Origin: JBIOHP01 sp044449065
GTDB lineage: Bacteria; Bacteroidota; Ignavibacteria; UBA10030; SZUA-254
Length of the DNA stretch: 64,000 nucleotides
Direction of reading: 5' to 3'
Assembly: GCA_044449065.1 (NCBI GenBank)
Contig: JBIOHP010000003.1
Span: forward strand, 1-64,000
Shown piece after piece: positions 32,405 through 41,865 of this stretch. The stretch's first letter is position 1. The number at the start of each line of letters is the position of its first letter. The notes under the pieces are model-generated. The model was not told where the DNA came from. It made no database searches and worked only from the letters and a program-made list of their open reading frames with translations. Both the position numbers and the translations under genes were made by a program.

Positions 32405-33742
32405 CTATTTCGGGCTTTCAGGTAAGAATGCTACGACGCGTTTCTTATACACATAGATATCGTGCGGATTTCGAATAGTCGGATCGAGAAGTTCCGCAAG
32501 CCCTGTTGAAAAAACTCCCACTAGAAGACCAAGTCCCAACCCCCCTAAAATGATCATTAACCGATTTGGTTTTGAAGGTTTGGTCGGCACCACGGGTGGA
32601 TCGATGATGATAAATTGTTCGCTCCCCTTTCTTCCCAGGTCGCGGGTAGTTCGCGCTTGTTCTAATTTAATCTTCATATCATCGTAGAGATTGCGGGCAA
32701 TATCGAAATTCGATTTTTTATCCTTGTCGAGTTCCTGATAGGCGGCTGATTGCTTCAGGTTGTCGACAATTTGAAATCTGTTTACTTCCAATTCGGTACG
32801 ATGCTTTAGCTGTTTTGTTAATTCTTCCTGTATTGCGCCTTCCATCACGAGGAGAATTTCCGATATCTGGCTTGAAAGTTTTCTTGCTTCGGGATATTTA
32901 GACGTATAGCGGCGGGAAAATTCATCATATTTTAAAATCATTGGGCGTAAATCACCGACATGCGGCAGGTCGGTCCGTTGGAGCTCAAACAAAATTTGGG
33001 TATTTTTACTCGCGGGTTGATCTTCCGAAAATTGTTCAATCAGCGACTGCCCATGTTTTAATTCTTTTGATTGTTCATCAATTGCTGCTTCCTGCTTATT
33101 GATGGTTTCCAGATCACCCCACAGCGTTTGGTTTTCAACCGGCATTTGACTGACCCGGTCGCGCATCAAAGTGACTATATTCTGTTGTTCTTCCTGAAAT
33201 TTCTGCTGAAGTTCAGCTAATTTATTTTCAAAAAATTGTACGGCGGATTCATTGCGCTGATTCTCTACCCTGAGCACAGTCCTGATGAAATGCCGCGCAA
33301 GAATGGAGACGCCCTGCTTGGCTCGTTCCGGATCGGTATCGATATAGGTGATTTTGAAAGTTGTTTCACCGGGGCGTTCAGTCTCGACATTTTTCTGAAT
33401 TTTTTTTATTAATTCCTGCCGATCCTCTTCATTTTTTATGTTATCGTCGAGTTTCAAACTATCCACAAGTGTTTGGATGGAGGATAGACTGAAGACAATT
33501 TCATTAAATGTGCGTAAACGATCCTCGGTCGCCATTGTCACTGCCATGGTGTAATTAACCAGCGGATTGAGAACTTCATCGCGCTGCGCCATAATGGTTG
33601 TTGACGATTCGTACTTTCTAGGTAACAAGAACGCGCCGCAAATGCTGACGAGGACGACAACCAACGTTGGAAAAATGAAATATTTCCGTCTTCGCCGAAA
33701 GACGTTTTTTATTTCCTGAGCTGTTACTTGAGCTGACCGCAT
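32405..33742 (-). CDS. Wzz/GumC-type chain-length determinant
   Basis: A 445-residue inner-membrane polysaccharide co-polymerase. One transmembrane helix lies at about 19-40 (FIFPTLVVVLVSICGAFLL) and another at about 400-425 (LMIILGGLGLGLLVGVF), preceded by the family's proline-rich motif VVPTKPSKPNR. Between them is a long periplasmic coiled coil (about 150-370, rich in Gln and Glu). It carries no kinase domain; the ATPase is encoded by the next gene. It sets glycan chain length together with Wzy. It is the first gene of the main operon, and its promoter must lie in 33743-33900. Confidence 0.92.
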   Translation of the reverse strand: MRSAQVTAQEIKNVFRRRRKYFIFPTLVVVLVSICGAFLLPRKYESSTTIMAQRDEVLNPLVNYTMAVTMATEDRLRTFNEIVFSLSSIQTLVDSLKLDDNIKNEEDRQELIKKIQKNVETERPGETTFKITYIDTDPERAKQGVSILARHFIRTVLRVENQRNESAVQFFENKLAELQQKFQEEQQNIVTLMRDRVSQMPVENQTLWGDLETINKQEAAIDEQSKELKHGQSLIEQFSEDQPASKNTQILFELQRTDLPHVGDLRPMILKYDEFSRRYTSKYPEARKLSSQISEILLVMEGAIQEELTKQLKHRTELEVNRFQIVDNLKQSAAYQELDKDKKSNFDIARNLYDDMKIKLEQARTTRDLGRKGSEQFIIIDPPVVPTKPSKPNRLMIILGGLGLGLLVGVFSTGLAELLDPTIRNPHDIYVYKKRVVAFLPESPK

Positions 33743-33798
33743 TGTCTATTTTTTTCTTTGATTTAAATGTTCGATGATGGTTTGTGGTTCTTTTGATA

Positions 33799-33815
33799 TG
33801 CTAATGATATGCCAA
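33799..33815 (-). promoter_or_regulatory. Candidate sigma-54 promoter of the polysaccharide operon
   Basis: On the minus strand TTGGCATATCATTAGCA has GG and GC exactly 10 bp apart, as in the sigma-54 consensus (TGGCAC-N5-TTGCW), with 4 of 5 bases of the -12 box matching. It ends 57 bp before the Wzz start codon. A sigma-70-like TTGACA (around 33852) lacks a -10 box at the right distance. No enhancer-binding protein gene is in the window. Confidence 0.4.
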
Positions 33816-34392
33816 CTCTTAAAAGTGCTAATAATCCTCGTTTTAAAGCCAAAAATGTCAATTATTCATATCCCACCATATGATAATTATTACAAAAATG
33901 TGTATTATTTACCCACCTAATCTAATTGTGGGTAAGAATGAATCAAGGCATTTGGGTATTAAAAAAGGATGAATCATTGAACACCTTCTCAGATTCTTAT
34001 TTCTACTTGCTTTATGATGATGTTGTTCCCCAAAATCTTGTTGGCATAACTTTTGTCTAAATACCATGTGCAACACACTCAAGTTCGTTTTGAAAAAAAC
34101 CCTTAAATCCTTCAAAGAGCATTTAAACTAAAAATACTCTCGTTCCAGCGATTATTAGGAAAATGGTCAGGGATTTGAGAAGGAGTAAATTTTGGGGATT
34201 CACCAGAATATCCATGACGCCGGATTTTATAGTGTAAAAAATTCCCATTAATGCTAAAAACAGGAGCAATTGAAGGTTGATATTTAATAATCCAAATGAG
34301 TATAGAACTCATTGTGTCTTTTGAAGGGCAATGATGTGAATATTTCATCAATTGATTTTTTATACGTTAGTTCAAGGAAAAATAACAAAAAG
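33816..34392. other. Divergent intergenic region with a membrane-protein remnant
   Basis: No complete gene is seen. On the minus strand, from about 34312 to a stop at 34123, one frame encodes about 60 hydrophobic residues ending LTIFLIIAGTRVFLV, with two likely helices and no good start. It may be a remnant of, or a very small, membrane protein. A plus-strand TTGGCATAACTTTTGT (about 34041-34056) resembles half of a sigma-54 site. The rest is AT-rich and must hold the plus-strand promoter for the exporter gene. Confidence 0.35.
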
Positions 34393-35106
34393 ATGAAGCA
34401 TAAGCTGAACATATATAATATCCTCCCAATACTTTTTCTCAGCAGCTTGTTTTGGAGTGGATGCTCGCCGAGCACTGAAACGGTTCAATCTTCATCCTCG
34501 CGATCTACCACAGGATCGATTAAGGCCGACACTATAAGAACGAACTATATTATAAAGGTTGGAGATCAGATAGAATTATCGGTATGGGGTTACCCCGAAT
34601 TTCAAACATCTACGACTGTAAAGGAATCCGGCATTATTACGCTGCCATTAGCCGGAGATATTAGGGTTGCCGGACTTTCAAAACAATCCTTAATTGATGT
34701 CGTACGGAAAAAATTAGCCGATTTTATTCAGGGAGAACCTGAAATTACCGCCAACATCACATCGCCATCTTCCGTTCGTAAAATAAGCGTTCTCGGCGCT
34801 GTTAACCGCCAGGATAATTATCCGGTTTCAGGGGATGTAACATTGCTTGAGATACTCTCCACAGCCGGTGGAAGCACTGCTGAATCGGATTTTTCTCACA
34901 TAAAAATAATTCACAAAGGAATTTCAAAATCATCTTCCGAAGTTGATCTTAGTGAAACGATGGAAAACGGTAATTTTGACGATTTGCCGAAAGTGCATCC
35001 GGGGGATGTTGTGTTCGTGCCCAAAAAGGAAAATGTTATACGATCGTTCTCCGATTTTATCAGAGACGCGGTATTGTTGTTCGGTATGTTCAGAATTTTT
35101 TATTGA
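34393..35106 (+). CDS. Wza-type polysaccharide export lipoprotein
   Basis: Predicted as 237 residues from the ATG at 34393; a TTG at 34312 would place 27 charged residues before the signal peptide. The lipoprotein signal ends at the lipobox SLFWSGC. The Poly_export domain begins NYIIKVGDQIELSVWGYPEF and runs about 90 residues (PLAGDIRVAGLSKQSL). One SLBB domain follows (VLGAVNRQDNYPVSGDVTLL), then PGDVVFVPKK and a C-terminal hydrophobic helix (RDAVLLFGMFRIFY). It should form the outer-membrane export channel for the glycan. It is shorter than E. coli Wza, with one SLBB domain fewer. Confidence 0.9.
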   Translation: MKHKLNIYNILPILFLSSLFWSGCSPSTETVQSSSSRSTTGSIKADTIRTNYIIKVGDQIELSVWGYPEFQTSTTVKESGIITLPLAGDIRVAGLSKQSLIDVVRKKLADFIQGEPEITANITSPSSVRKISVLGAVNRQDNYPVSGDVTLLEILSTAGGSTAESDFSHIKIIHKGISKSSSEVDLSETMENGNFDDLPKVHPGDVVFVPKKENVIRSFSDFIRDAVLLFGMFRIFY

Positions 35107-35113
35107 TCGAAGC

Positions 35114-36034
35114 ATGATAAACCGGAGTCACAAAATATCCTTTTTACTACTAATCGTCATACTAATCTTCATGGCAGATTCTCCCCGGGTTTACGCTCAA
35201 TTGCAGACGATCGATGGTGCTCGGCCGCTGCTCATGGGGGCTCGCGCGGTTGCATTAGGCGACGCGTACACTGCGGATAACTCAGATGTTTCAGCGCTTT
35301 ACTGGAATCCCGGAGCTCTTTATTCCCTGGAAAACGCTTCAGTAGTCGTAGATGAATATTATGAAGTCGAAACAGCCATCAATAATGATATGGCTGCGGT
35401 GGCAATTCCTCGTGTGAATGAAGGAACTGTCGCGCTTGGTGTATCGGTGAGTCATGTAGGTTATATAAAAACGAATCATCCGAATAATTATCATGCCGCC
35501 GCCTATGGTTTCGATATCGGATACGCAACTTCCTTTAGTCCGGGCTTTAGCGCCGGTCTTCGATTCCACGGTCAATTCGGCCATACACAGGGGACAAATT
35601 TATTAACGAACAATTGGTCATTAGGCCTTTTATACAGGCCATCTTCTGAAATTGCGTATGGTCTAACCTATGGAGGGGTCGGGGATGGTTTGTTCATCGC
35701 CGATTCCGTGACCATGATACGAGAAGTACTGCCCCATCGCCTCGAAATCGGCATTGCCATGCGATACCCCGCCGGAAGAAGTCATCAACTAATCATGATA
35801 TCTCTTTCGAATGAAAAAATTTTCGGTGAAACCGGATTATATTACAAAGCGGGAATGGAAATTTTACCATATGAATTTTTAGCATTACGTTTTGGATATA
35901 ACGTAGGACCGGTTACACAAACACCTCGGCTCGGAGCCGGCTTGAGAACAGATATGTTCCGGCTTGATTATGCGATTGCCCCGAGCACACAGAGTCTCCG
36001 TTTTCAACAAATAACATTATCATTAAATATCTAA
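35114..36034 (+). CDS. PorV/PorQ-like outer-membrane protein
   Basis: Predicted as 306 residues from the ATG at 35114, 7 bp after the exporter gene; a longer frame to 34943 overlaps that gene and is unlikely. The signal peptide ends near VYAQ. The mature N-terminus has the UPF0164/PorV signature MGARAVALGDAYTADNSDVS and ALYWNPGAL. The rest alternates short beta strands, consistent with a 14-strand FadL-like barrel. PorV proteins shuttle T9SS cargo; others of the family are structural porins. Placed between the exporter gene and the WecA-type gene, and upstream of a T9SS cargo gene, it may serve surface attachment of that cargo or of the glycan. Confidence 0.85.
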   Translation: MINRSHKISFLLLIVILIFMADSPRVYAQLQTIDGARPLLMGARAVALGDAYTADNSDVSALYWNPGALYSLENASVVVDEYYEVETAINNDMAAVAIPRVNEGTVALGVSVSHVGYIKTNHPNNYHAAAYGFDIGYATSFSPGFSAGLRFHGQFGHTQGTNLLTNNWSLGLLYRPSSEIAYGLTYGGVGDGLFIADSVTMIREVLPHRLEIGIAMRYPAGRSHQLIMISLSNEKIFGETGLYYKAGMEILPYEFLALRFGYNVGPVTQTPRLGAGLRTDMFRLDYAIAPSTQSLRFQQITLSLNI

Positions 36035-36112
36035 TATGTTAAAAAATAGCTCTACCCGGGTTTTATTAAAATACCCCAGACAGCGAGTTCAAGAAAGTCG
36101 AGGGAATAAATT

Positions 36113-38125
36113 ATGTTGATCCGTCTCCTAGTCGATGTAAGCTTACCCCTGATATTTTCCTTACTCTTGACTCCGTTGGTCATGCGTCTCGCACGCGCCA
36201 TAGGTGCAATAGACCTGCCCAACGAAAGGAAAATTCATCGTCATCCGATTCCTCGGCTCGGCGGTGTAGCTGTCTGGGGGAGTGTTTTTCTTACATACGT
36301 AGTAGTAGTTATTTTTGATCCAGCCCAGTTGGCTGCATCAAACCTGTTCTCCGTGGATGGCGCGTTATTAGCGGCGGCTATACTCATCGTTCTGGTGGTG
36401 GGGGTCTCTGATGATATTCACCCATTGCATCCCGGACCAAAATTTATAGCCCAGCTCATCGCTGCAACGCTCTGTTATGTCGCAGGATTCCGTATCTCTA
36501 ATATTACGAATCCTTTCGGCGCAGATTTAATTCATCTGGGAATATTCGATTATCCCATTACCATTTTGTGGATTGTTGGAATTACAAACTCATTCAACCT
36601 GATCGATGGCCTCGATGGGCTTGCTTGCGGGGTGGGTGCAATTGCGTTGGTGACTATTTTCTCCATTTTATTGCTGAAAGATGACATATCAACGGCATTC
36701 GTTGCAATCATTGTTCTTGGAGCAATTTTGGGTTTTCTCCGGTATAATTTCAATCCCGCGCGAATATTTCTGGGAGATTCCGGAAGTCTCTTTATCGGGA
36801 TGACACTTGCGCTGCTCTCGATAAAAAGTTCAGCAAAAGGATCGACTGTGGTAGCCATAGTAGTACCTCTTCTCGCACTCGGTCTGCCTATTATGGATAC
36901 GCTGCTTTCTATGGTGAGAAGGTTGTTAAATTCTTTCCTTCCCGATCGCGATCCGGAGAAATTATTGCATAAGATCCATGCCATGTTTCTGCCAGACCGG
37001 AAACATATTCATCACCAATTAGTGTCACTCGGTCTTTCCCATCGAAGAGCCGTTTTAATCCTCTATCTTGTTTCCTGCGCTTTCGGACTCGGCGCTTTTG
37101 CTATTACCATGACGAACAATATTGGCGCGTCGTTGATACTTCTCGCCATTACATTCGCCACAATTGCCTGCGTTCGGCAGTTACATTATAAAGAAATGGC
37201 AATTTTGCGAAACGGAGTCTTATTGCCGATTTATGAATGGCCCGTAATTAATAGATCGATGTTTCAGGGCTTCCTCGATTTAGCGTTCACAGTCTTCGCC
37301 TTTTTATTGGCATATAATTTTACACTTTTTGGACATATTCATCAGGGTGCGAAGGGACAATTAACATCCATCCTTCCCCTGATCTGTGGAATTCAAATTT
37401 CTGTTTTTTATTTCTCCGGATTATACCGGGGGACGATCCATACCCCCGGGATCGATGATCTTCTGCGTATCGTGCGCACTATCGGTTTATCAGTATTTAT
37501 CACTGCAGCCGTAGTTATGCTCTATCCCAAAAGCGACCCGGTGTATAATTCTATCTTTTTTCTTCTCGATTTCTATTTATTGCTCACCTTGGTTGCCGGA
37601 TCGCGTCTTTCATTTCCCATCCTCAATTATTTCTTCAAACGAGAAACGAAGGTTGGGAAAAATGTTTTAATCTATGGCGCCGATAATTATGGGGTTCTCA
37701 CCCTACAGCACATACTTCACGACGATAATCTGAACCTGAAACCCATCGGCTTCTTAGATGAACATCCGCATCTTGAAGGAAAACGGATAAATGGTTATAC
37801 GGTATTTGGCGGACACTGGAAACTCCCCAAGTTAATGAAACGGCATCAGATTGACGAGATAATCCTCACGACGAACGATCTTCGGGAGGAAGTATTAATC
37901 CGGGTCAAAAATTTTGGCAGGGCGAACGGTATCGTTATCAGAATTCCAAAAATGCAATTGGAAGAGATGCCGTTGTCCCAAAACGGGCAGGAAACACATC
38001 CGCACCAACCGGAATCGCACAACGGAGATTTTGAAAGATCCCTCACCGAGGCGTCTCAAATGGCGGAATTGTTATTCCAATCTCAAGCGATGAAGACGAA
38101 GAAAAATGGAGATAACAAGGGATGA
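36113..38125 (+). CDS. WecA-type transferase fused to a FlaA1/CapD-like N-terminal domain
   Basis: A 670-residue fusion. Residues 1-345 are a polyprenyl-phosphate sugar-1-phosphate transferase (MraY/WecA family): GVSDDIHPLHPGPKF with the DD motif, NSFNLIDGLDGLACG, FNPARIFLGDSGSLFIG and HIHHQLVSLGLSHRRA. Residues about 375-630 resemble the N-terminal part of FlaA1/WbpM-type proteins: membrane helices and then a Rossmann-like CoA_binding_3 domain (NVLIYGADNYGVLTLQHIL, IDEIILTTNDL). The catalytic dehydratase domain that normally follows is absent; the protein ends in a His-rich and polar tail. It should start repeat-unit synthesis on undecaprenyl phosphate. Its stop overlaps the next start (ATGA). 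Confidence 0.9.
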   Translation: MLIRLLVDVSLPLIFSLLLTPLVMRLARAIGAIDLPNERKIHRHPIPRLGGVAVWGSVFLTYVVVVIFDPAQLAASNLFSVDGALLAAAILIVLVVGVSDDIHPLHPGPKFIAQLIAATLCYVAGFRISNITNPFGADLIHLGIFDYPITILWIVGITNSFNLIDGLDGLACGVGAIALVTIFSILLLKDDISTAFVAIIVLGAILGFLRYNFNPARIFLGDSGSLFIGMTLALLSIKSSAKGSTVVAIVVPLLALGLPIMDTLLSMVRRLLNSFLPDRDPEKLLHKIHAMFLPDRKHIHHQLVSLGLSHRRAVLILYLVSCAFGLGAFAITMTNNIGASLILLAITFATIACVRQLHYKEMAILRNGVLLPIYEWPVINRSMFQGFLDLAFTVFAFLLAYNFTLFGHIHQGAKGQLTSILPLICGIQISVFYFSGLYRGTIHTPGIDDLLRIVRTIGLSVFITAAVVMLYPKSDPVYNSIFFLLDFYLLLTLVAGSRLSFPILNYFFKRETKVGKNVLIYGADNYGVLTLQHILHDDNLNLKPIGFLDEHPHLEGKRINGYTVFGGHWKLPKLMKRHQIDEIILTTNDLREEVLIRVKNFGRANGIVIRIPKMQLEEMPLSQNGQETHPHQPESHNGDFERSLTEASQMAELLFQSQAMKTKKNGDNKG

Positions 38126-41100
38126 GGTGGATCCGCCTAATCGCCGCGAGCGTGGTAATACTGGAATTATTTATGGTAGATTCTCTTACTGCACAGATGA
38201 ATCCTCCTCTTCTATTATCACCGGTAAATGCTGCGATGGGACAACCCGTCGTTTCAATTGTGAATTGGCATTCGGTTGCAGGAGCGCTAAGTTATCAGAT
38301 TCAATTATCAACGACGTTAAATTTTAGCCCGCTTATAATTAATGATTCTTCAATTACCGATACCGCGCAACAGGTAGGGCCCCTGCTTAATGATTTTATT
38401 TATTATTGGCGTGTGCGCGCAATCAATGCTACACAAATCAGCAGCTGGTCTGCAATTTGGTTCTTTAAAACTGTTGTCTCACCGCCTGCGCAGCCTCAAT
38501 TGATTTCACCCGCAAATAACTCGAATGCAATTTCTACACACCCATGGCTGAATTGGATGCCGGCTTACGGAAGTGCGCTCTATCATCTTCAAATATCCAA
38601 GGATACTTCCTTTGCTATACCGGTATATGATAATGCCGCGCTTGCGGTCGATTCCCAACAGGTTAGTTCGCTTATGAACAATACGGCGTATTATTGGAGA
38701 GTAAATGCAACCAATTCCGGTGGAACCAGCGCCTGGTCGGCGACATGGAAATTTACAACTATTGTGGCAATTCCACCAGTGCCTACTTTGCTGAACCCGC
38801 TCAATGGATCAATAAATCAGCCCGCATCGATAAATCTTCAGTGGAGTGATGGAGATAATACGGCTTACTATCGCCTCCAGGTTGACACGACTTCAGCTTT
38901 TAGCGCACCGAGAGATTTCAACGGAATTCTCAGTCAATCGTTTTCGATCAATAATTTGGATTTGGGGAAAACCTATTACTGGAGAGTAGCCGCAATCAAT
39001 CCCGGTGGGACAAGTCCCTGGTCGATTGTTTGGAGTTTCACTACGGAAATTGAAAATTCAAACGCTCCGCCGCCGGTTCCGATATTAATAGATCCTGTAA
39101 ACGGAAGCGCGGATTTATCATTGAATATTATTTTACATTGGGTTGATGGCGATACTAATTCCGTTTATCGATTGCAGGTTGCCATGGATTCCGCTTTTAC
39201 ACTTCCCTTGCTTGATAGTACCGGAATCATCCTCAGATCAGCTCAGCTCAATAATTTAACCGCCGGTACAAAATACTACTGGAGATTAAACGCGACAAAC
39301 GGAGGAGGTTCAAGCACATGGTCAATGATATGGTACTTCTCAACCAAATTAATTCCTCCAGCCGTGCCGGTATTATTAAATCCCCCATCGGGGGCTCCGA
39401 GCGAATCTACAACGGTCTCGTTGATTTGGAGCGCTTCAACCAATGCGGCTACCTATACTCTCCAAGTCGCTTCGGATGCAGGATTTAATATCCTGATATA
39501 TAGTGACTCCACGATAACGACAACAACGAAGATTATTCAATCCTTAGCATATAATGCAACCTATTATTGGAGGGTTAATGCGAAGAATGCCGCCGGTTAC
39601 AGTGGGTGGTCAAATTCCCGGTCATTTACAACCCGTACGGCTTCAGGACTGCAACAAGGTCCTACTCTCGTTTCTCCCGGCGATGGGGCGATAAATCAAC
39701 CCGTAACCCTCACACTTCAATGGAACTCCGTCTCAGGATCTACGAATTACGAACTGCAGCTTGCCCTTGTGCCGGATTTTTCCGTTACGACCTATGATAA
39801 TGCAACTATTGTGGGAACCTCGCAGGTAGTGGGTGGACAGCGAAATGACACAATCTATTATTGGCGGGTGAGAGCGTATAACCTCTCCGTACCCACAGAT
39901 TGGTCGTCGAGCTGGAGTTTTAAAACCATGCCCGTTCCTCCATCCGTGCCGGTGTTACAATCGCCTGCCAATGGCTCGATTAATCAGCAACCAATGCTGC
40001 ATCTTTTATGGAGCGGGGTGTCGACTTCGTCGGTTTACCAGGTCCAGCTCTCCACAAGCTTAACGTTCAATACAAAACTTATCGATTCGTCGATTGTCGG
40101 ACTGGATACGCTTTCAATTGGGCTCTTGACGTTTAACTCAACATATTACTGGCATGTACGCGCGAGTAACGTTGCAGGATCGAGTAATTATTCAGACGTT
40201 TGGAGTTTTACCGTAGTCGGAGGGATAGCGCCGGCTGCGAAAACGTTTGCGCCTCAAAATATTGGATTATATTCCGTGACTTTCCTCGCTTCCGTGAATC
40301 CAAATGGCGATAGCACAAGAGTTGCGTTTCAATGGGGAACGAACACTTCTTATGAAAAAGGTTCAATTGACGCTATTCCTTCGCTTGTGTTGCCGAATGT
40401 TCAGGCGCCTGACACCGTATATGATAATTTATTAGGTCTCAGCCCAATCACGACATATCATTATCGGGTGGTGGCGACAAACAAATACGGGGCTGTCTAT
40501 GGCAATGATCAAACATTTACCACCACGTATCCGACCTCCCCTTATCGGGTAACTACATCGCAAATATTTCCGGCATATGCCAGCCCCTCTGAGTACAGTT
40601 CAACTGATTATCGATTAATCGGATTACCGGGCGCGAGCAATGCGTCGGTGAATAATTTTATTCCCGGTTATCAGAATGTCGATTGGCAGATTTATTGGGA
40701 TAATGGCGCTGCTTCAAACGGAATCGTTGCGTACGATGGGAGTCCAAATTTTAAATGCACCGCCGGGAAGGCATTCTGGGTATTATATCGGGACACGTTG
40801 TCAATCGATACCACGTTGACGCCTGCGCCTTTAGATTTAGCGCAAAATATTAATATTGCCTTACATTCGGGATGGAATCTTATCACGAATCCATATCCAT
40901 CAACAATTCCATGGTCCTCGGTTCAAATTGCGAACCACGATACCTCTGAACCCATCTGGTCATTCAACGGGACGTTTGCAAAAGATACGACCTTTCGGCC
41001 ATTTGCCGGGTATTATTATTTCAATACCGATAGTTCCCGTCATCTGCTGAAGATTCCCGATTCATTGTATTTTACACAGCAACAATCGAGACAATTTATA

Positions 41101-41850
41101 CCACCCGTGGATTGGGGAGTGAATATAGGAGTTTCCACCGGTCAACAATTTGACCGGACTGCATGGATCGGAGTTTCTTCCCGGATCATTCGGAAGGGCG
41201 ACAAAATAAATTATCATAAACCAGCGGGTTTAAGTTCATTGCCGCGGATTGTTTTTTCCAGACCCGACTGGGATGCTGTGTATAGTTCGTATGCTACCGA
41301 TATCCGTCCGGAATTTACTAAACTTGAGAAGTGGGATTTTGATGTTTTTTCAAAAACAAACCGGAGTACGCATCTTGATTTCAGCGGAACGGATAAAATT
41401 CCCTCAAAGTTTAATGTTTTTTTAATTCAACAGAGTCGCAGTAAATATATTGATTTACGAAATGATACCGGTTATAACTTCGTTCCGGATGTTGAAAAGT
41501 CTAGGTTTTCAATTATTGTCGGTTCGGAAAGCGATACCCGCGCTTATCTGAATTCAATCGCTGTTCCGCGGGCGATTGCATTGCTTCAAAATTATCCCAA
41601 TCCGTTTAATCCGACGACGTCTTTTCAGGTTGAAGTTCCCTCTCGCACAAGAATCTCGTTAAAGATATTCAATATTCTCGGTCAGGAAGTCTCCACCGTA
41701 TATAATGGAGATGTGGACGCGGGATGGTATACATTTAAATGGAACGGTCAGGATGAAAACGCGCAAACTCTTCCATCGGGTGTTTATTTTTCTCGGCTCG
41801 AGTCTTCCATCAGTCGGCCGATAATCCGAAAAATGTTGATGATAAAATAA
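38122..41850 (+). CDS. FN3-repeat T9SS surface protein
   Basis: A 1242-residue secreted protein. The signal peptide ends near SLTAQ (residue 25). Seven fibronectin-type-III repeats of about 95 residues follow (about 28-693), each starting P-x-L-x-S/N-P and carrying YYWRVNATN-like strands. An eighth, divergent FN3-like unit covers about 695-790. Residues 800-1145 are unrecognised, with W-rich patches. The C-terminus is a type A T9SS sorting domain (about 1155-1242): LLQNYPNPFNPTTSFQV, then IFNILGQEVSTV and SGVYFSRLE. It should be exported and anchored on the cell surface as an adhesin or glycan-binding protein. Its start overlaps the WecA-type stop by 4 bp. Confidence 0.92.
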   Translation: MRWIRLIAASVVILELFMVDSLTAQMNPPLLLSPVNAAMGQPVVSIVNWHSVAGALSYQIQLSTTLNFSPLIINDSSITDTAQQVGPLLNDFIYYWRVRAINATQISSWSAIWFFKTVVSPPAQPQLISPANNSNAISTHPWLNWMPAYGSALYHLQISKDTSFAIPVYDNAALAVDSQQVSSLMNNTAYYWRVNATNSGGTSAWSATWKFTTIVAIPPVPTLLNPLNGSINQPASINLQWSDGDNTAYYRLQVDTTSAFSAPRDFNGILSQSFSINNLDLGKTYYWRVAAINPGGTSPWSIVWSFTTEIENSNAPPPVPILIDPVNGSADLSLNIILHWVDGDTNSVYRLQVAMDSAFTLPLLDSTGIILRSAQLNNLTAGTKYYWRLNATNGGGSSTWSMIWYFSTKLIPPAVPVLLNPPSGAPSESTTVSLIWSASTNAATYTLQVASDAGFNILIYSDSTITTTTKIIQSLAYNATYYWRVNAKNAAGYSGWSNSRSFTTRTASGLQQGPTLVSPGDGAINQPVTLTLQWNSVSGSTNYELQLALVPDFSVTTYDNATIVGTSQVVGGQRNDTIYYWRVRAYNLSVPTDWSSSWSFKTMPVPPSVPVLQSPANGSINQQPMLHLLWSGVSTSSVYQVQLSTSLTFNTKLIDSSIVGLDTLSIGLLTFNSTYYWHVRASNVAGSSNYSDVWSFTVVGGIAPAAKTFAPQNIGLYSVTFLASVNPNGDSTRVAFQWGTNTSYEKGSIDAIPSLVLPNVQAPDTVYDNLLGLSPITTYHYRVVATNKYGAVYGNDQTFTTTYPTSPYRVTTSQIFPAYASPSEYSSTDYRLIGLPGASNASVNNFIPGYQNVDWQIYWDNGAASNGIVAYDGSPNFKCTAGKAFWVLYRDTLSIDTTLTPAPLDLAQNINIALHSGWNLITNPYPSTIPWSSVQIANHDTSEPIWSFNGTFAKDTTFRPFAGYYYFNTDSSRHLLKIPDSLYFTQQQSRQFIPPVDWGVNIGVSTGQQFDRTAWIGVSSRIIRKGDKINYHKPAGLSSLPRIVFSRPDWDAVYSSYATDIRPEFTKLEKWDFDVFSKTNRSTHLDFSGTDKIPSKFNVFLIQQSRSKYIDLRNDTGYNFVPDVEKSRFSIIVGSESDTRAYLNSIAVPRAIALLQNYPNPFNPTTSFQVEVPSRTRISLKIFNILGQEVSTVYNGDVDAGWYTFKWNGQDENAQTLPSGVYFSRLESSISRPIIRKMLMIK

Positions 41851-41865
41851 AACTGGGCATCGCCG

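Noticed and set aside
20642..33742. Exosortase/PEP-CTERM glycan locus
   Set aside because: The deacetylase and FemAB-like genes recall such loci, but no exosortase, PrsK/PrsR or PEP-CTERM protein is seen; T9SS cargo is present instead.
33909..34351. Two minus-strand frames of 68 and 79 residues
   Set aside because: Composition is not protein-like, and a hydrophobic frame in a different phase explains part of the region better.
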